From: Bacteroidales bacterium
Lineage (GTDB): Bacteria; Bacteroidota; Bacteroidia; Bacteroidales; P3
Assembly: GCA_017633985.1 (NCBI GenBank)
Contig: JAGBOF010000012.1
Span: 1-64,000 of the forward strand
Direction of reading: 5' to 3'
Length of the DNA stretch: 64,000 bases
Of this stretch, positions 17,523-24,254 are shown one piece after another (the first letter of the stretch is position 1; every line of letters starts with the position of its first letter). The notes under the pieces are model-generated. The model saw only the letters and a program-made list of their open reading frames with translations, was not told the origin of the DNA and did not search any database. Position numbers and translations under genes: made by a program.

Positions 17523-18008
17523 TTAAAAAACGAATGAAAACGGAAGTAAATCATCTACGCTGTCAAAACACAAAACCGTATCGTCTTTTTTATGAATCAA
17601 AACCCTTATCGGATGTTTGGTTCTTTGGTTTTGTACCTCTGACATGACTTGACGGCATGCTCCGCAGGGATATGCCGTTGCGGTTTTGCCGTTCTGATCC
17701 TTGGCACTTATTGCAATAATTTCCACATTCTTGTTGTTGTCGCCTTCTTCAGCAGGGATACAACCTGCAGCAAACAATGCAGTTCTTTCGGCACATAATC
17801 CGCTCGGATAAGCAATATTTTCCTGATTGGCTCCAGTGACAATACTGCCGTCGGACAACCTCAAAGCACAACCTACCACAAAATGGGAATAAGGAGAATA
17901 CGAACCTTTGCATGCATCTGCAGCCCTGTCAATCAATTCACGCTCATTGGAGGATAATTCTGCAAGATCAAGAATTTTATATTTAATATTAAGTTCTCCG
18001 TTTTTCAT
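17523..18008 (-). CDS. cdd: Cytidine deaminase
   Basis: Zinc enzyme converting cytidine and deoxycytidine to uridine and deoxyuridine in pyrimidine salvage. Its 161 residues are slightly longer than the homotetrameric bacterial class (about 130-140), with the extra length at the N-terminus. The zinc and catalytic motifs CAERTALFAA (Cys, Glu) and PCGACRQV (two Cys) are intact, as is GANQENIAYPSGLCAERTA around them. A TAATTTTG box lies 26 bases upstream of the start. Transcribed alone. Confidence 0.95.
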   Translation of the reverse strand: MKNGELNIKYKILDLAELSSNERELIDRAADACKGSYSPYSHFVVGCALRLSDGSIVTGANQENIAYPSGLCAERTALFAAGCIPAEEGDNNKNVEIIAISAKDQNGKTATAYPCGACRQVMSEVQNQRTKHPIRVLIHKKDDTVLCFDSVDDLLPFSFVF

Positions 18009-18033
18009 ATCATCTGATTAAATTATTGACCTG

Positions 18034-18041
18034 CAAAATTA
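18034..18041 (-). promoter_or_regulatory. -7 box of cdd
   Basis: TAATTTTG on the minus strand, 26 bases before the start codon. Confidence 0.55.
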
Positions 18042-18073
18042 ATCAATTATTTTGTTAAATTGAAATTAAATCG

Positions 18074-18081
18074 TATTTTTG
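18074..18081 (+). promoter_or_regulatory. -7 box of the toxin-antitoxin operon
   Basis: TATTTTTG followed by CA, 32 bases before the antitoxin ATG. It is close to the divergent cdd box. Confidence 0.6.
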
Positions 18082-18112
18082 CAATCTGTAAGATTATTAA
18101 GACGAAACCACT

Positions 18113-18370
18113 ATGACGGCAATTGAATTAAACAGTGCTATTATTAAACAGTTGGATTATATTTCGGACAACGAAAATTTGCTCACCAAAGTGCTGAATT
18201 ATTTAAAAACTTTGACAAAAGAGCAAAGGGAAGACGCATTGTATGACCCTCAAACGGGGAAATATCTTAACGATGAGACAATGCAGGCGATTAAAGACAG
18301 CATAGAGGGGAAGAATGTAGTTGAATGCGGAAGTTTTGATAACTATTTAAAAATTGTAAATGAAATATAA
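18113..18370 (+). CDS. Putative antitoxin of a YafQ-type module
   Basis: An 85-residue acidic, helical protein immediately before, and overlapping by 11 bases, a RelE/YafQ-superfamily toxin gene. The gene order and overlap are those of type II toxin-antitoxin operons. I do not recognise a standard DNA-binding domain with certainty; the N-terminal half (residues 1-40, ELNSAIIKQLDYISDNENLL) matches the short helical proteins often annotated as Bacteroidota antitoxins of RelE-family toxins. It should bind and block the toxin and probably represses its own promoter. Confidence 0.7.
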   Translation: MTAIELNSAIIKQLDYISDNENLLTKVLNYLKTLTKEQREDALYDPQTGKYLNDETMQAIKDSIEGKNVVECGSFDNYLKIVNEI

Positions 18371-18638
18371 AATCACTGTTACTAATAAATACCTCAAAGA
18401 TTTAAAGCTTGCCCGCAAGCGCGGGTTAGATGAAACCCGTCTTAATTCTATTGTTGAAATGCTTGCTACGGATATTCCTTTGGATAAACAATACCGTGAT
18501 CATAATCTTAAAGGAAATTATACGGGTTTTAGGGAATGCCACATTAATGCTGATTGGCTTTTAATTTATTATAAGGATAAAGACATCAGAATTATATCCT
18601 TGGAACGTACGGGGACGCATTCAGACCTGTTTAAATAA
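18360..18638 (+). CDS. YafQ/RelE-family mRNA interferase toxin
   Basis: A 92-residue basic protein with the RelE-fold pattern: an N-terminal KYKITVTNKYLKDLKLARKRG helix, DHNLKGNYTGFRECHINADWLLIYY strands and the LERTGTHSDLF end. The His in DHNL, the Arg in FREC and the C-terminal His-Ser-Asp-Leu-Phe are positions conserved in YafQ-type ribosome-dependent endoribonucleases. The start ATG overlaps the antitoxin stop region, giving translational coupling. The dihydrouridine synthase gene begins 11 bases after the stop, so the module shares a transcript with a tRNA-modification gene. Confidence 0.88.
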   Translation: MKYKITVTNKYLKDLKLARKRGLDETRLNSIVEMLATDIPLDKQYRDHNLKGNYTGFRECHINADWLLIYYKDKDIRIISLERTGTHSDLFK

Positions 18639-18648
18639 TTTTATTACC

Positions 18649-19635
18649 ATGTTAAGTGATTTGCTGAAAAATAATTGCCCTGACGGATCAGAGTTTTCGC
18701 TTGTCCTGTCGCCTATGGACGATATAACCACCACGGAATACAGACAGATTTGCAGAAAATGGGGCGCCGATATGGTAATAACCGAGTTCGTTTCTTCCGA
18801 TGCCCTGATACGCGATGTGGAAAAGAGTTATCAAAAAATTGCTTTTGCACCGCAGGAACGTCCCGTAGGTATTCAAATCTTCGGTAATACCGAGCAGACA
18901 CTTGTGGAAGCAGCCCAAAGGGTTGAAGAGTTGAAGCCCGATTTTATTGACATAAACTGGGGCTGTCCGATGAAGAAAATTGCAGGTAAAGGGTCGGGAA
19001 GCGGCATTTTGGCGGATATTCCGCTGATGCTTTCCCTGACACAGGCTGTTGTTAAGGCTGTCAAACTGCCCGTTTCGGTAAAAACGCGTATTGCTTACGA
19101 TGATAAATCTATTCATATATCTGATTTTTGCGAAGCTTTGCAGGATTGCGGCATCCAATTGTTGAGTATACACGGCAGAACAAAACAACAGATGTATAAA
19201 GGCGAAGCGGATTGGACTGAAATAGGCAAAGTGAAAAACAATCAGAGGATAAAAATTCCTGTTTTCGGCAACGGTGACATTAATTCTGCGGAGAAAATGC
19301 TGGAATACAAGAACCGTTACGGCGTTGACGGCATATTGATAGGCAGGGCTGCAGTCGGAAAACCTTATTTATTCAGACAATGCAAACAAATCCTCAACAA
19401 AGAAGACATAACCGAGCCTTCATTGCAAGAAAAAGCCGAAATATGCAGACAACACTTCCTTGCAATGATACCGAATCACGGCGAATTCCGTTCAATTGTG
19501 ATTATGAAAAAATTTTATTCGCGTTATTTTAACGGAATCAGCAACTTTAAGCCCTTTAAAATGCAACTGATGGAAGCCAAAACGAAAGAAGAAATAATAA
19601 AAATATTAGACTGTATTCAGAATACGGCTTTCTGA
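18649..19635 (+). CDS. dus: tRNA-dihydrouridine synthase
   Basis: FMN-dependent enzyme that reduces uridines in tRNA to dihydrouridine. It has 328 residues. The TIM barrel shows LSPMDDITT at the start, GIQIFGNT, INWGCPMKKIAGKGSGSG with the catalytic Cys, SIHGRTKQQMYKGEADW and GNGDINSAEK, ending with GILIGRAAVGKPYLF. DusB is the usual assignment for single-copy enzymes of this type, but the subfamily cannot be fixed from sequence alone. No separate promoter is visible; it probably depends on the toxin-antitoxin promoter. Confidence 0.93.
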   Translation: MLSDLLKNNCPDGSEFSLVLSPMDDITTTEYRQICRKWGADMVITEFVSSDALIRDVEKSYQKIAFAPQERPVGIQIFGNTEQTLVEAAQRVEELKPDFIDINWGCPMKKIAGKGSGSGILADIPLMLSLTQAVVKAVKLPVSVKTRIAYDDKSIHISDFCEALQDCGIQLLSIHGRTKQQMYKGEADWTEIGKVKNNQRIKIPVFGNGDINSAEKMLEYKNRYGVDGILIGRAAVGKPYLFRQCKQILNKEDITEPSLQEKAEICRQHFLAMIPNHGEFRSIVIMKKFYSRYFNGISNFKPFKMQLMEAKTKEEIIKILDCIQNTAF

Positions 19636-19763
19636 TATTTACAAGTTGAGTCACAATAAGATAAATCACCTAAATAATGCAATAAATAAACCCTTTGAGA
19701 GAAAAAACGACCGATTTTTAGAAAAATTTTTATAAAAAGTTGGGCTGATAAATAAAAATGTTG

Positions 19764-19771
19764 TACTTTTG
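19764..19771 (+). promoter_or_regulatory. -7 box of the small exported protein gene
   Basis: TACTTTTG followed by CA, about 31 bases before the first ATG. Confidence 0.6.
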
Positions 19772-19801
19772 CAATCTAAAATAAGAGAAAGTAATATAAA
19801 A

Positions 19802-20053
19802 ATGATGAATAGATATATGAAAAAGACAGTTTTAAAATCATTAGTGACGGCATTTGTCCTGCTTACAGCAAATGTAATGATGGCACAACCGCCTGATCCG
19901 CCTACTGCAAAAGGTAAAGCCCCTCAACAAAGGACTGAATCAATTAACAGCAATGATCCTGTTGGCACTGCTACATTATTGATGTTAGGTTTGGGCGGAG
20001 CATTTCTGGGCTATAAGCTAAAGAACAACAAGAACGAAGAAGACAACAACTAA
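19802..20053 (+). CDS. Small exported protein with C-terminal membrane segment (PID-CTERM-like)
   Basis: An 83-residue protein from the first of three nearby in-frame ATGs; the third, 15 bases on, gives a neat signal peptide ending at MAQ. The layout is signal peptide, a proline-rich stretch (PPDPPTAKGKAP), then DPVGTATLLMLGLGGAFLGYKL and a charged tail. This tripartite C-terminus (short motif, hydrophobic helix, charged end) resembles the small PID-CTERM proteins of Bacteroidota thought to be exosortase substrates, although the P-I-D motif is replaced by D-P-V-G. It has its own promoter box and terminator. Function unknown. Confidence 0.7.
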   Translation: MMNRYMKKTVLKSLVTAFVLLTANVMMAQPPDPPTAKGKAPQQRTESINSNDPVGTATLLMLGLGGAFLGYKLKNNKNEEDNN

Positions 20054-20076
20054 ATAAAAATTGTTTAGTAATAAAT

Positions 20077-20120
20077 AAGGTATTGATAACAAAGTTTAAA
20101 TTTATCAATACCTTTTTATT
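20077..20120 (+). terminator. Rho-independent terminator
   Basis: AAGGTATTGATA pairs with TATCAATACCTT across a 14-base loop and is followed by TTTATTTT. It lies 24 bases after the small exported protein gene. Confidence 0.85.
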
Positions 20121-20221
20121 TTATCCTTATACCGTAAATCACGACAAATAATCAGCATCTTATTTCAGCGGCATCATACAGGAAAGTCTTAAACAACCGC
20201 ATCGCGGCACTAAATCCACTT

Positions 20222-20812
20222 TTATAATGTTGCTTTGTATGTTTTGTACCAATATTTTATCTGTTTGATTTTATCATTCTCCGTTAAACTCATATCAGCA
20301 ATAACTCTTGCCAACGCATACGGGCGTACGGTGGTATTGACATGACGGTTGAATGCAAGGAAATTGTTTTGTGCGGCAATAGGGCGTATTTCCAAAGGAG
20401 AATTATCATGTGATTTTGTCTTGATATACCAATACGCATGCACAATCAAATACGGCAGCAACTTAAAACACAAGAATCCGTGCTTTTCCAATTGTTTTAT
20501 ATGAACAACTTCATGACTTAACATTTCCAACCATAAGGTTATGTCATTCAAAGTATATGTGCTTTTATTAAAATACGATTTCACGAAAGAGATATGGGCA
20601 TGTCTTTGGCTACGGCCCAATGTTATTGCGGCATATTTATGCGGAAGCGGAACAAGGTTATTGTGAATTTCTGCGTCCTGCAGATATTTTTTATTTATTT
20701 TCGTTATTGACGTGAGCAATTGCACGACACACGGCCGCAATTTATAAGTTTGATATGTAAAAAATAAAAACCGTTTCTGTATAGGTATGAATATGCAATT
20801 CAGATCCGCCAT
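20222..20812 (-). CDS. Uncharacterised protein with HExxH zincin motif
   Basis: A 196-residue protein with no signal peptide. His100-Glu101-Val-Val-His104 within LSHEVVHIKQLEKHG matches the zinc motif of DUF4157-like and related minimal zincins, and a later glutamate in LEIRPIAAQNN could be the third ligand. I do not recognise a named family. It starts one base before the stop codon of the DUF6089 gene, so it is translated from the same message as an outer-membrane protein. A hydrophobic stretch (LCFKLLPYLIVHAYWYI) suggests membrane association. Confidence 0.65.
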   Translation of the reverse strand: MADLNCIFIPIQKRFLFFTYQTYKLRPCVVQLLTSITKINKKYLQDAEIHNNLVPLPHKYAAITLGRSQRHAHISFVKSYFNKSTYTLNDITLWLEMLSHEVVHIKQLEKHGFLCFKLLPYLIVHAYWYIKTKSHDNSPLEIRPIAAQNNFLAFNRHVNTTVRPYALARVIADMSLTENDKIKQIKYWYKTYKATL

Positions 20813-20813
20813 T

Positions 20814-21701
20814 CTATTTCTTTATACACTTCTTTATTCCCGTAGAAAACCTTGATGTCAGTGTTATACCGAAGAAATTGTACCAGTCTTTGGTTGTAGA
20901 ATTACCTCTCATCTCACCTTCTTTATGATAAACCGTAGAATATCCTTCCAATTCATTGGTTCTGTCCGCCGCAATGGCTGCATTTTCATTTACATTGTAT
21001 ATTAAATTCTGCCGTCCTGCGTATTGCGTACTTATATCGTCAATATAATCGGTGAAAGTCTTCCTGAAACCCCATTCCAATCCTACGCAAACAAATTTAC
21101 TCAACGAAAACTTCATTCCCAAACCGAACGGAACGGACACTTGCCACAAATGATAATTGCCTCTATCCGCATAAAACGTCTGACCTTCGGTATGCAAATC
21201 GTGAAGATTGACAACAATAGGTTGTTTATCCGAATGGCTTAATATTTCCGTCTTCGGATTGAAATGAAACAGTCCTATACCCGCAAAAATATAAGGAGTG
21301 ATACGGTGTTGCAACGATCCCGTACGGTAATCAAGGAAATTAAACTCAACATTTGCCGAAAACTCCTGAATATTCGTGTAAAAATTCAAATTTCTTGTAT
21401 TATTGAAATGTTTATCATCCCCGCTGAGTTTGGAAAACAATATGCTGCCTTTAAAAACCCATCTCGGATTGAAATTATATCTGGCAATAAACCCGCCCAT
21501 AAGGTGAACGTTGTACATATTAAACGAACTCTCGAACTGATTCCATTCTTTGGAATCGTCCTTACCGTCATTAAACATATTGTTTATATCCCCTACGTAA
21601 TTACTTCCGCCCATCATAATACCTATTTCCCAACTCTGTCTTTGGGAATATGCATTTGTTAGTGCAGCGATACACAATATTAAAGTAAAAAATCTTCTCA
21701 T
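20814..21701 (-). CDS. DUF6089-family outer-membrane protein
   Basis: A 295-residue protein with a signal peptide (MRRFFTLILCIAALTNAYS) followed by WEIGIMMGGSNYVGDIN, the characteristic start of DUF6089 barrels in Bacteroidota. The rest alternates short amphipathic strands with charged loops (FNFLDYRTG, YIFAGIGLFHFNP, VPFGLGMKFSLSKF, LEWGFRKTFTDYIDDI). It is probably an eight-stranded outer-membrane barrel of unknown function. The HExxH gene follows with one base between stop and start, so they form an operon. Confidence 0.8.
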   Translation of the reverse strand: MRRFFTLILCIAALTNAYSQRQSWEIGIMMGGSNYVGDINNMFNDGKDDSKEWNQFESSFNMYNVHLMGGFIARYNFNPRWVFKGSILFSKLSGDDKHFNNTRNLNFYTNIQEFSANVEFNFLDYRTGSLQHRITPYIFAGIGLFHFNPKTEILSHSDKQPIVVNLHDLHTEGQTFYADRGNYHLWQVSVPFGLGMKFSLSKFVCVGLEWGFRKTFTDYIDDISTQYAGRQNLIYNVNENAAIAADRTNELEGYSTVYHKEGEMRGNSTTKDWYNFFGITLTSRFSTGIKKCIKK

Positions 21702-21732
21702 ATCCGTTTTATATTACGTTAATTTATCGGTT

Positions 21733-22233
21733 TTATTGTCCGAATTTATCAAAATCCAACACATCCATGTCTTTTATCTGTTTGCCGTCTATAACAAATC
21801 TTACCAATGTACCCACTTGATGAAAACCCTGTCTGCCGCATGCTCCGGGGTTAATTAAAAGGAAATTAAAATCCTTATCATACTGAACTTTCAGAATATG
21901 GCTGTGTCCGCAAATAAAAATATCAGGTTTTTCTTCCTCAAATACTGGAATCAAATTCTTTTGGTAATGTTTCGGGTAACCGCCTATATGAGTCATCAAA
22001 ATTTTGACCTGTTCTATTTCAATTTTAAGCAAAGATTTGATACCGTCATACAAATATCTGTCATCACAATTGCCGTATACGGCGACCGTTTTCTTAAAAG
22101 ACGAGAGTTTGTTTATAACTTCTTTGCCTCCGATATCACCTGCATGGAGTATAATATCGGTATCTTTGAAAAAGGTGTATACCTGATCGGGTACAAACCC
22201 GTGAGAATCACTCATTACGCCTACTCTTAACAT
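21733..22233 (-). CDS. YfcE/MJ0936-family metallophosphoesterase
   Basis: A 166-residue calcineurin-like phosphodiesterase. Metal-binding motifs are in order: MSDSHG near residue 7, HAGDIGG, YGNCDD, and GHSHIL, with INPGACGRQG after. The YfcE group hydrolyses phosphodiesters in vitro; the natural substrate is unknown. The ATG start is used; a GTG one codon upstream is possible. It lies 31 bases upstream of the DUF6089 gene on the same strand and may head that operon. Confidence 0.9.
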   Translation of the reverse strand: MLRVGVMSDSHGFVPDQVYTFFKDTDIILHAGDIGGKEVINKLSSFKKTVAVYGNCDDRYLYDGIKSLLKIEIEQVKILMTHIGGYPKHYQKNLIPVFEEEKPDIFICGHSHILKVQYDKDFNFLLINPGACGRQGFHQVGTLVRFVIDGKQIKDMDVLDFDKFGQ

Positions 22234-22251
22234 CACCCTAACGTATTTGAA

Positions 22252-22356
22252 AAAATAAAACGCCGTTTAAGTAAATTTTTATCGCTGATTAATAAATTTT
22301 CTTCGCTGATTAGTAAATTTTCATCGCTGATTATTTTACTGAAACGGCGCTTTATC
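22252..22356. repeat. 21-bp array, five units
   Basis: Outer units are CGCCG type and inverted (AAACGCCGTTTAAGTAAA against TTTACTGAAACGGCG); the three inner units are TCGCTGATT type in tandem. The array could therefore fold with the inner units as the loop. It lies between the phosphodiesterase start and the alkaline phosphatase stop. Confidence 0.88.
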
Positions 22357-22372
22357 TTTCAAAGAAGTTTTT

Positions 22373-23431
22373 TTATTTTTTTCTTCTGTTTGCAGCGTCC
22401 ATTATTATGTCAAACTGCTTGTTGTTTTGGATAACTCCGTGGAAGTTTTCGCTGCCAGGTCCCTCTGCATAGATGATTATCGGAGCTGCCGTATGACCTG
22501 TTGTCGTCCATTTGCATGTATCCATATCCACACCGGCTACGGGCAAAGTCAAACCGCCCGTTTCATGGTCGGCAGTTATAACAACCAAAGTATTTTTGTC
22601 CTTACGGGCAAAATCCAATGCAATTCCTACGCAAGCATCAAAGTCCAAAGCCTCGTCAATCATTTCAGGGAAATGATTGCTGTGTGCTTCCATATCTATT
22701 TGTGAGCCTTCCAACATGATAAAGAACCCTTCTTTATTGTCTTTAAACTTGTCTATGGTCGTTTTCAATGCAGTCTGCATAATATCTCCGCGCTCTTTGT
22801 ACAAAGGCAGGTGATTCTCGGCAAAGAAACCTGCTATTTTGTCAGTCTTTGTGTTTAACAACTGCTGCTTATTGTAAACTATTTCATAACCGTGGCTTTT
22901 TATCTCATTGATAAGATTTCTGCCGTCTTTACGGCTATCAAATCGTTTCTTACCGCCGCCCAAGAAAATATCGCAGTTATCAGTCAAATAAAATTCTGCT
23001 ATTTCCTCGTACATGTCACGGTCTTTTACATGGGCGATAAACGAACCCGGTGTAGCGTGATTAAGATCGCAGGAAACGATTATACCTGTCTTTTTGCCCT
23101 GACTCTTGAATATTTCAAGCATTGACGGAATTGCCAAAGAATCTTTATCTACGCCGATTGCACGGTAATATGTCTTTTGTCCGCAAGCTATTGCCGTTCC
23201 GCCTGCACCCGAATCCGTAACCCTGCGTTCATAACATTTTGTAACGGAAAGCGCAGTATGAGGCATAGTATATATGTTAAGGAAATTATTGTTAGCCTCG
23301 TATGCGGAATAAAGTTGTGTCAAACCCGTACCGTCACCTATAAGTACTATTACATTCTTTGCCTGTTGGGCATAAGCGCCGCTGCAAAAGATTAAAGCAG
23401 CTGCCAGAATCATTGTTTTTAATTTTTTCAT
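22373..23431 (-). CDS. Alkaline phosphatase (PhoA superfamily)
   Basis: An exported phosphomonoesterase of 352 residues with a signal peptide ending near AYAQQ. The metal ligand Asp33 lies in LIGDGTG; the nucleophile is Ser74 in VTDSGAGGTA; later HATPGSFIAHV, MLEGSQIDMEAHSN, TADHETGG and TGHTAAP supply the remaining metal ligands. It lacks the longer insertions of E. coli PhoA, as usual for the shorter Bacteroidota enzymes. No phosphate-regulon site was recognised. A secreted protein of unknown function lies upstream on the same strand, 30 bases away. Confidence 0.93.
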   Translation of the reverse strand: MKKLKTMILAAALIFCSGAYAQQAKNVIVLIGDGTGLTQLYSAYEANNNFLNIYTMPHTALSVTKCYERRVTDSGAGGTAIACGQKTYYRAIGVDKDSLAIPSMLEIFKSQGKKTGIIVSCDLNHATPGSFIAHVKDRDMYEEIAEFYLTDNCDIFLGGGKKRFDSRKDGRNLINEIKSHGYEIVYNKQQLLNTKTDKIAGFFAENHLPLYKERGDIMQTALKTTIDKFKDNKEGFFIMLEGSQIDMEAHSNHFPEMIDEALDFDACVGIALDFARKDKNTLVVITADHETGGLTLPVAGVDMDTCKWTTTGHTAAPIIIYAEGPGSENFHGVIQNNKQFDIIMDAANRRKK

Positions 23432-23461
23432 TGTTTTGTTTGTATTTTGATTAAACTTTCT

Positions 23462-24205
23462 CTATTGTTCAAGTAATTCGAATGCAGCAAACGGATATTT
23501 TTTTGTTATAAGAGTCCGATGATCGGATATTCCGTAAAAATTTTTGTCCTCTCCGTTTGTTTTAAAATAGACATAACGGTTCAGAAGAAAGTTAAAAAAG
23601 TACTCTGCACACATAGCCGCATTGTCATCCGTTATAAGATAAACGTCATTAGGATTTACGTCCACCGTTTGATATGTAACGAATGTCTCTTTGCTGTTAT
23701 CCTGATAAAAATATCCGTCAATGGCTGACTGAATTTGCCTTTCATTGTAGAAAATCAACTTATCTTCTGTTTTTTGTGCGTTATAAGTAAGCCAAACATT
23801 GACTTTAACGCCGCTTAACTGTTTATAAAACTTTTGTTTTGGATTCATATCATCAGTAATTGAATCATAAAAAGGATATTCTTCCAATTCAATCTGCGAA
23901 ATCTCCAATGTATGTTCGTTATCCTTAAGGTTAGAAGGATAATTCTGCACTTGTTCTACTTCAAATCCGTAAAACTTCAGACTGTTTATCAATTCCTGAT
24001 TGAAAATACTTAACACAGTGCTGTCATTTACACTGTCCAATGTAATGATATCCGTTTTTATCAATTCAGATGCAGGTCTCAAATAAATTTTTTCGCATGT
24101 TTGTTTGCTGCGCTGGTTATTCAGAAATTCTTCCGCATATTTCTGGGCAGATAAATTACAACAAAGCAAAGTGATTAACGTTAATATCCAAATTTTTCTT
24201 TTCAT
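23462..24205 (-). CDS. Secreted protein of unknown function
   Basis: A 247-residue protein with an N-terminal signal sequence (MKRKIWILTLITLLCCNLSAQ); the Cys16-Cys17 pair makes a lipoprotein possible but the lipobox is weak. The mature part is mixed alpha/beta and acidic, with no motif I recognise. It is 30 bases upstream of alkaline phosphatase and 49 bases downstream of the topoisomerase gene, all on the minus strand. Confidence 0.6.
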   Translation of the reverse strand: MKRKIWILTLITLLCCNLSAQKYAEEFLNNQRSKQTCEKIYLRPASELIKTDIITLDSVNDSTVLSIFNQELINSLKFYGFEVEQVQNYPSNLKDNEHTLEISQIELEEYPFYDSITDDMNPKQKFYKQLSGVKVNVWLTYNAQKTEDKLIFYNERQIQSAIDGYFYQDNSKETFVTYQTVDVNPNDVYLITDDNAAMCAEYFFNFLLNRYVYFKTNGEDKNFYGISDHRTLITKKYPFAAFELLEQ

Positions 24206-24229
24206 CGCCGTATCAAATTATAATATCCT

Positions 24230-24254
24230 ACATACTACATATTACATACTACAT
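24230..24254. repeat. Short direct repeat after parC
   Basis: ACATACTACAT occurs twice, at 24230-24240 and 24244-24254, with a 3-base gap. It fills the small gap immediately after the topoisomerase stop codon. No function is evident. Confidence 0.6.
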
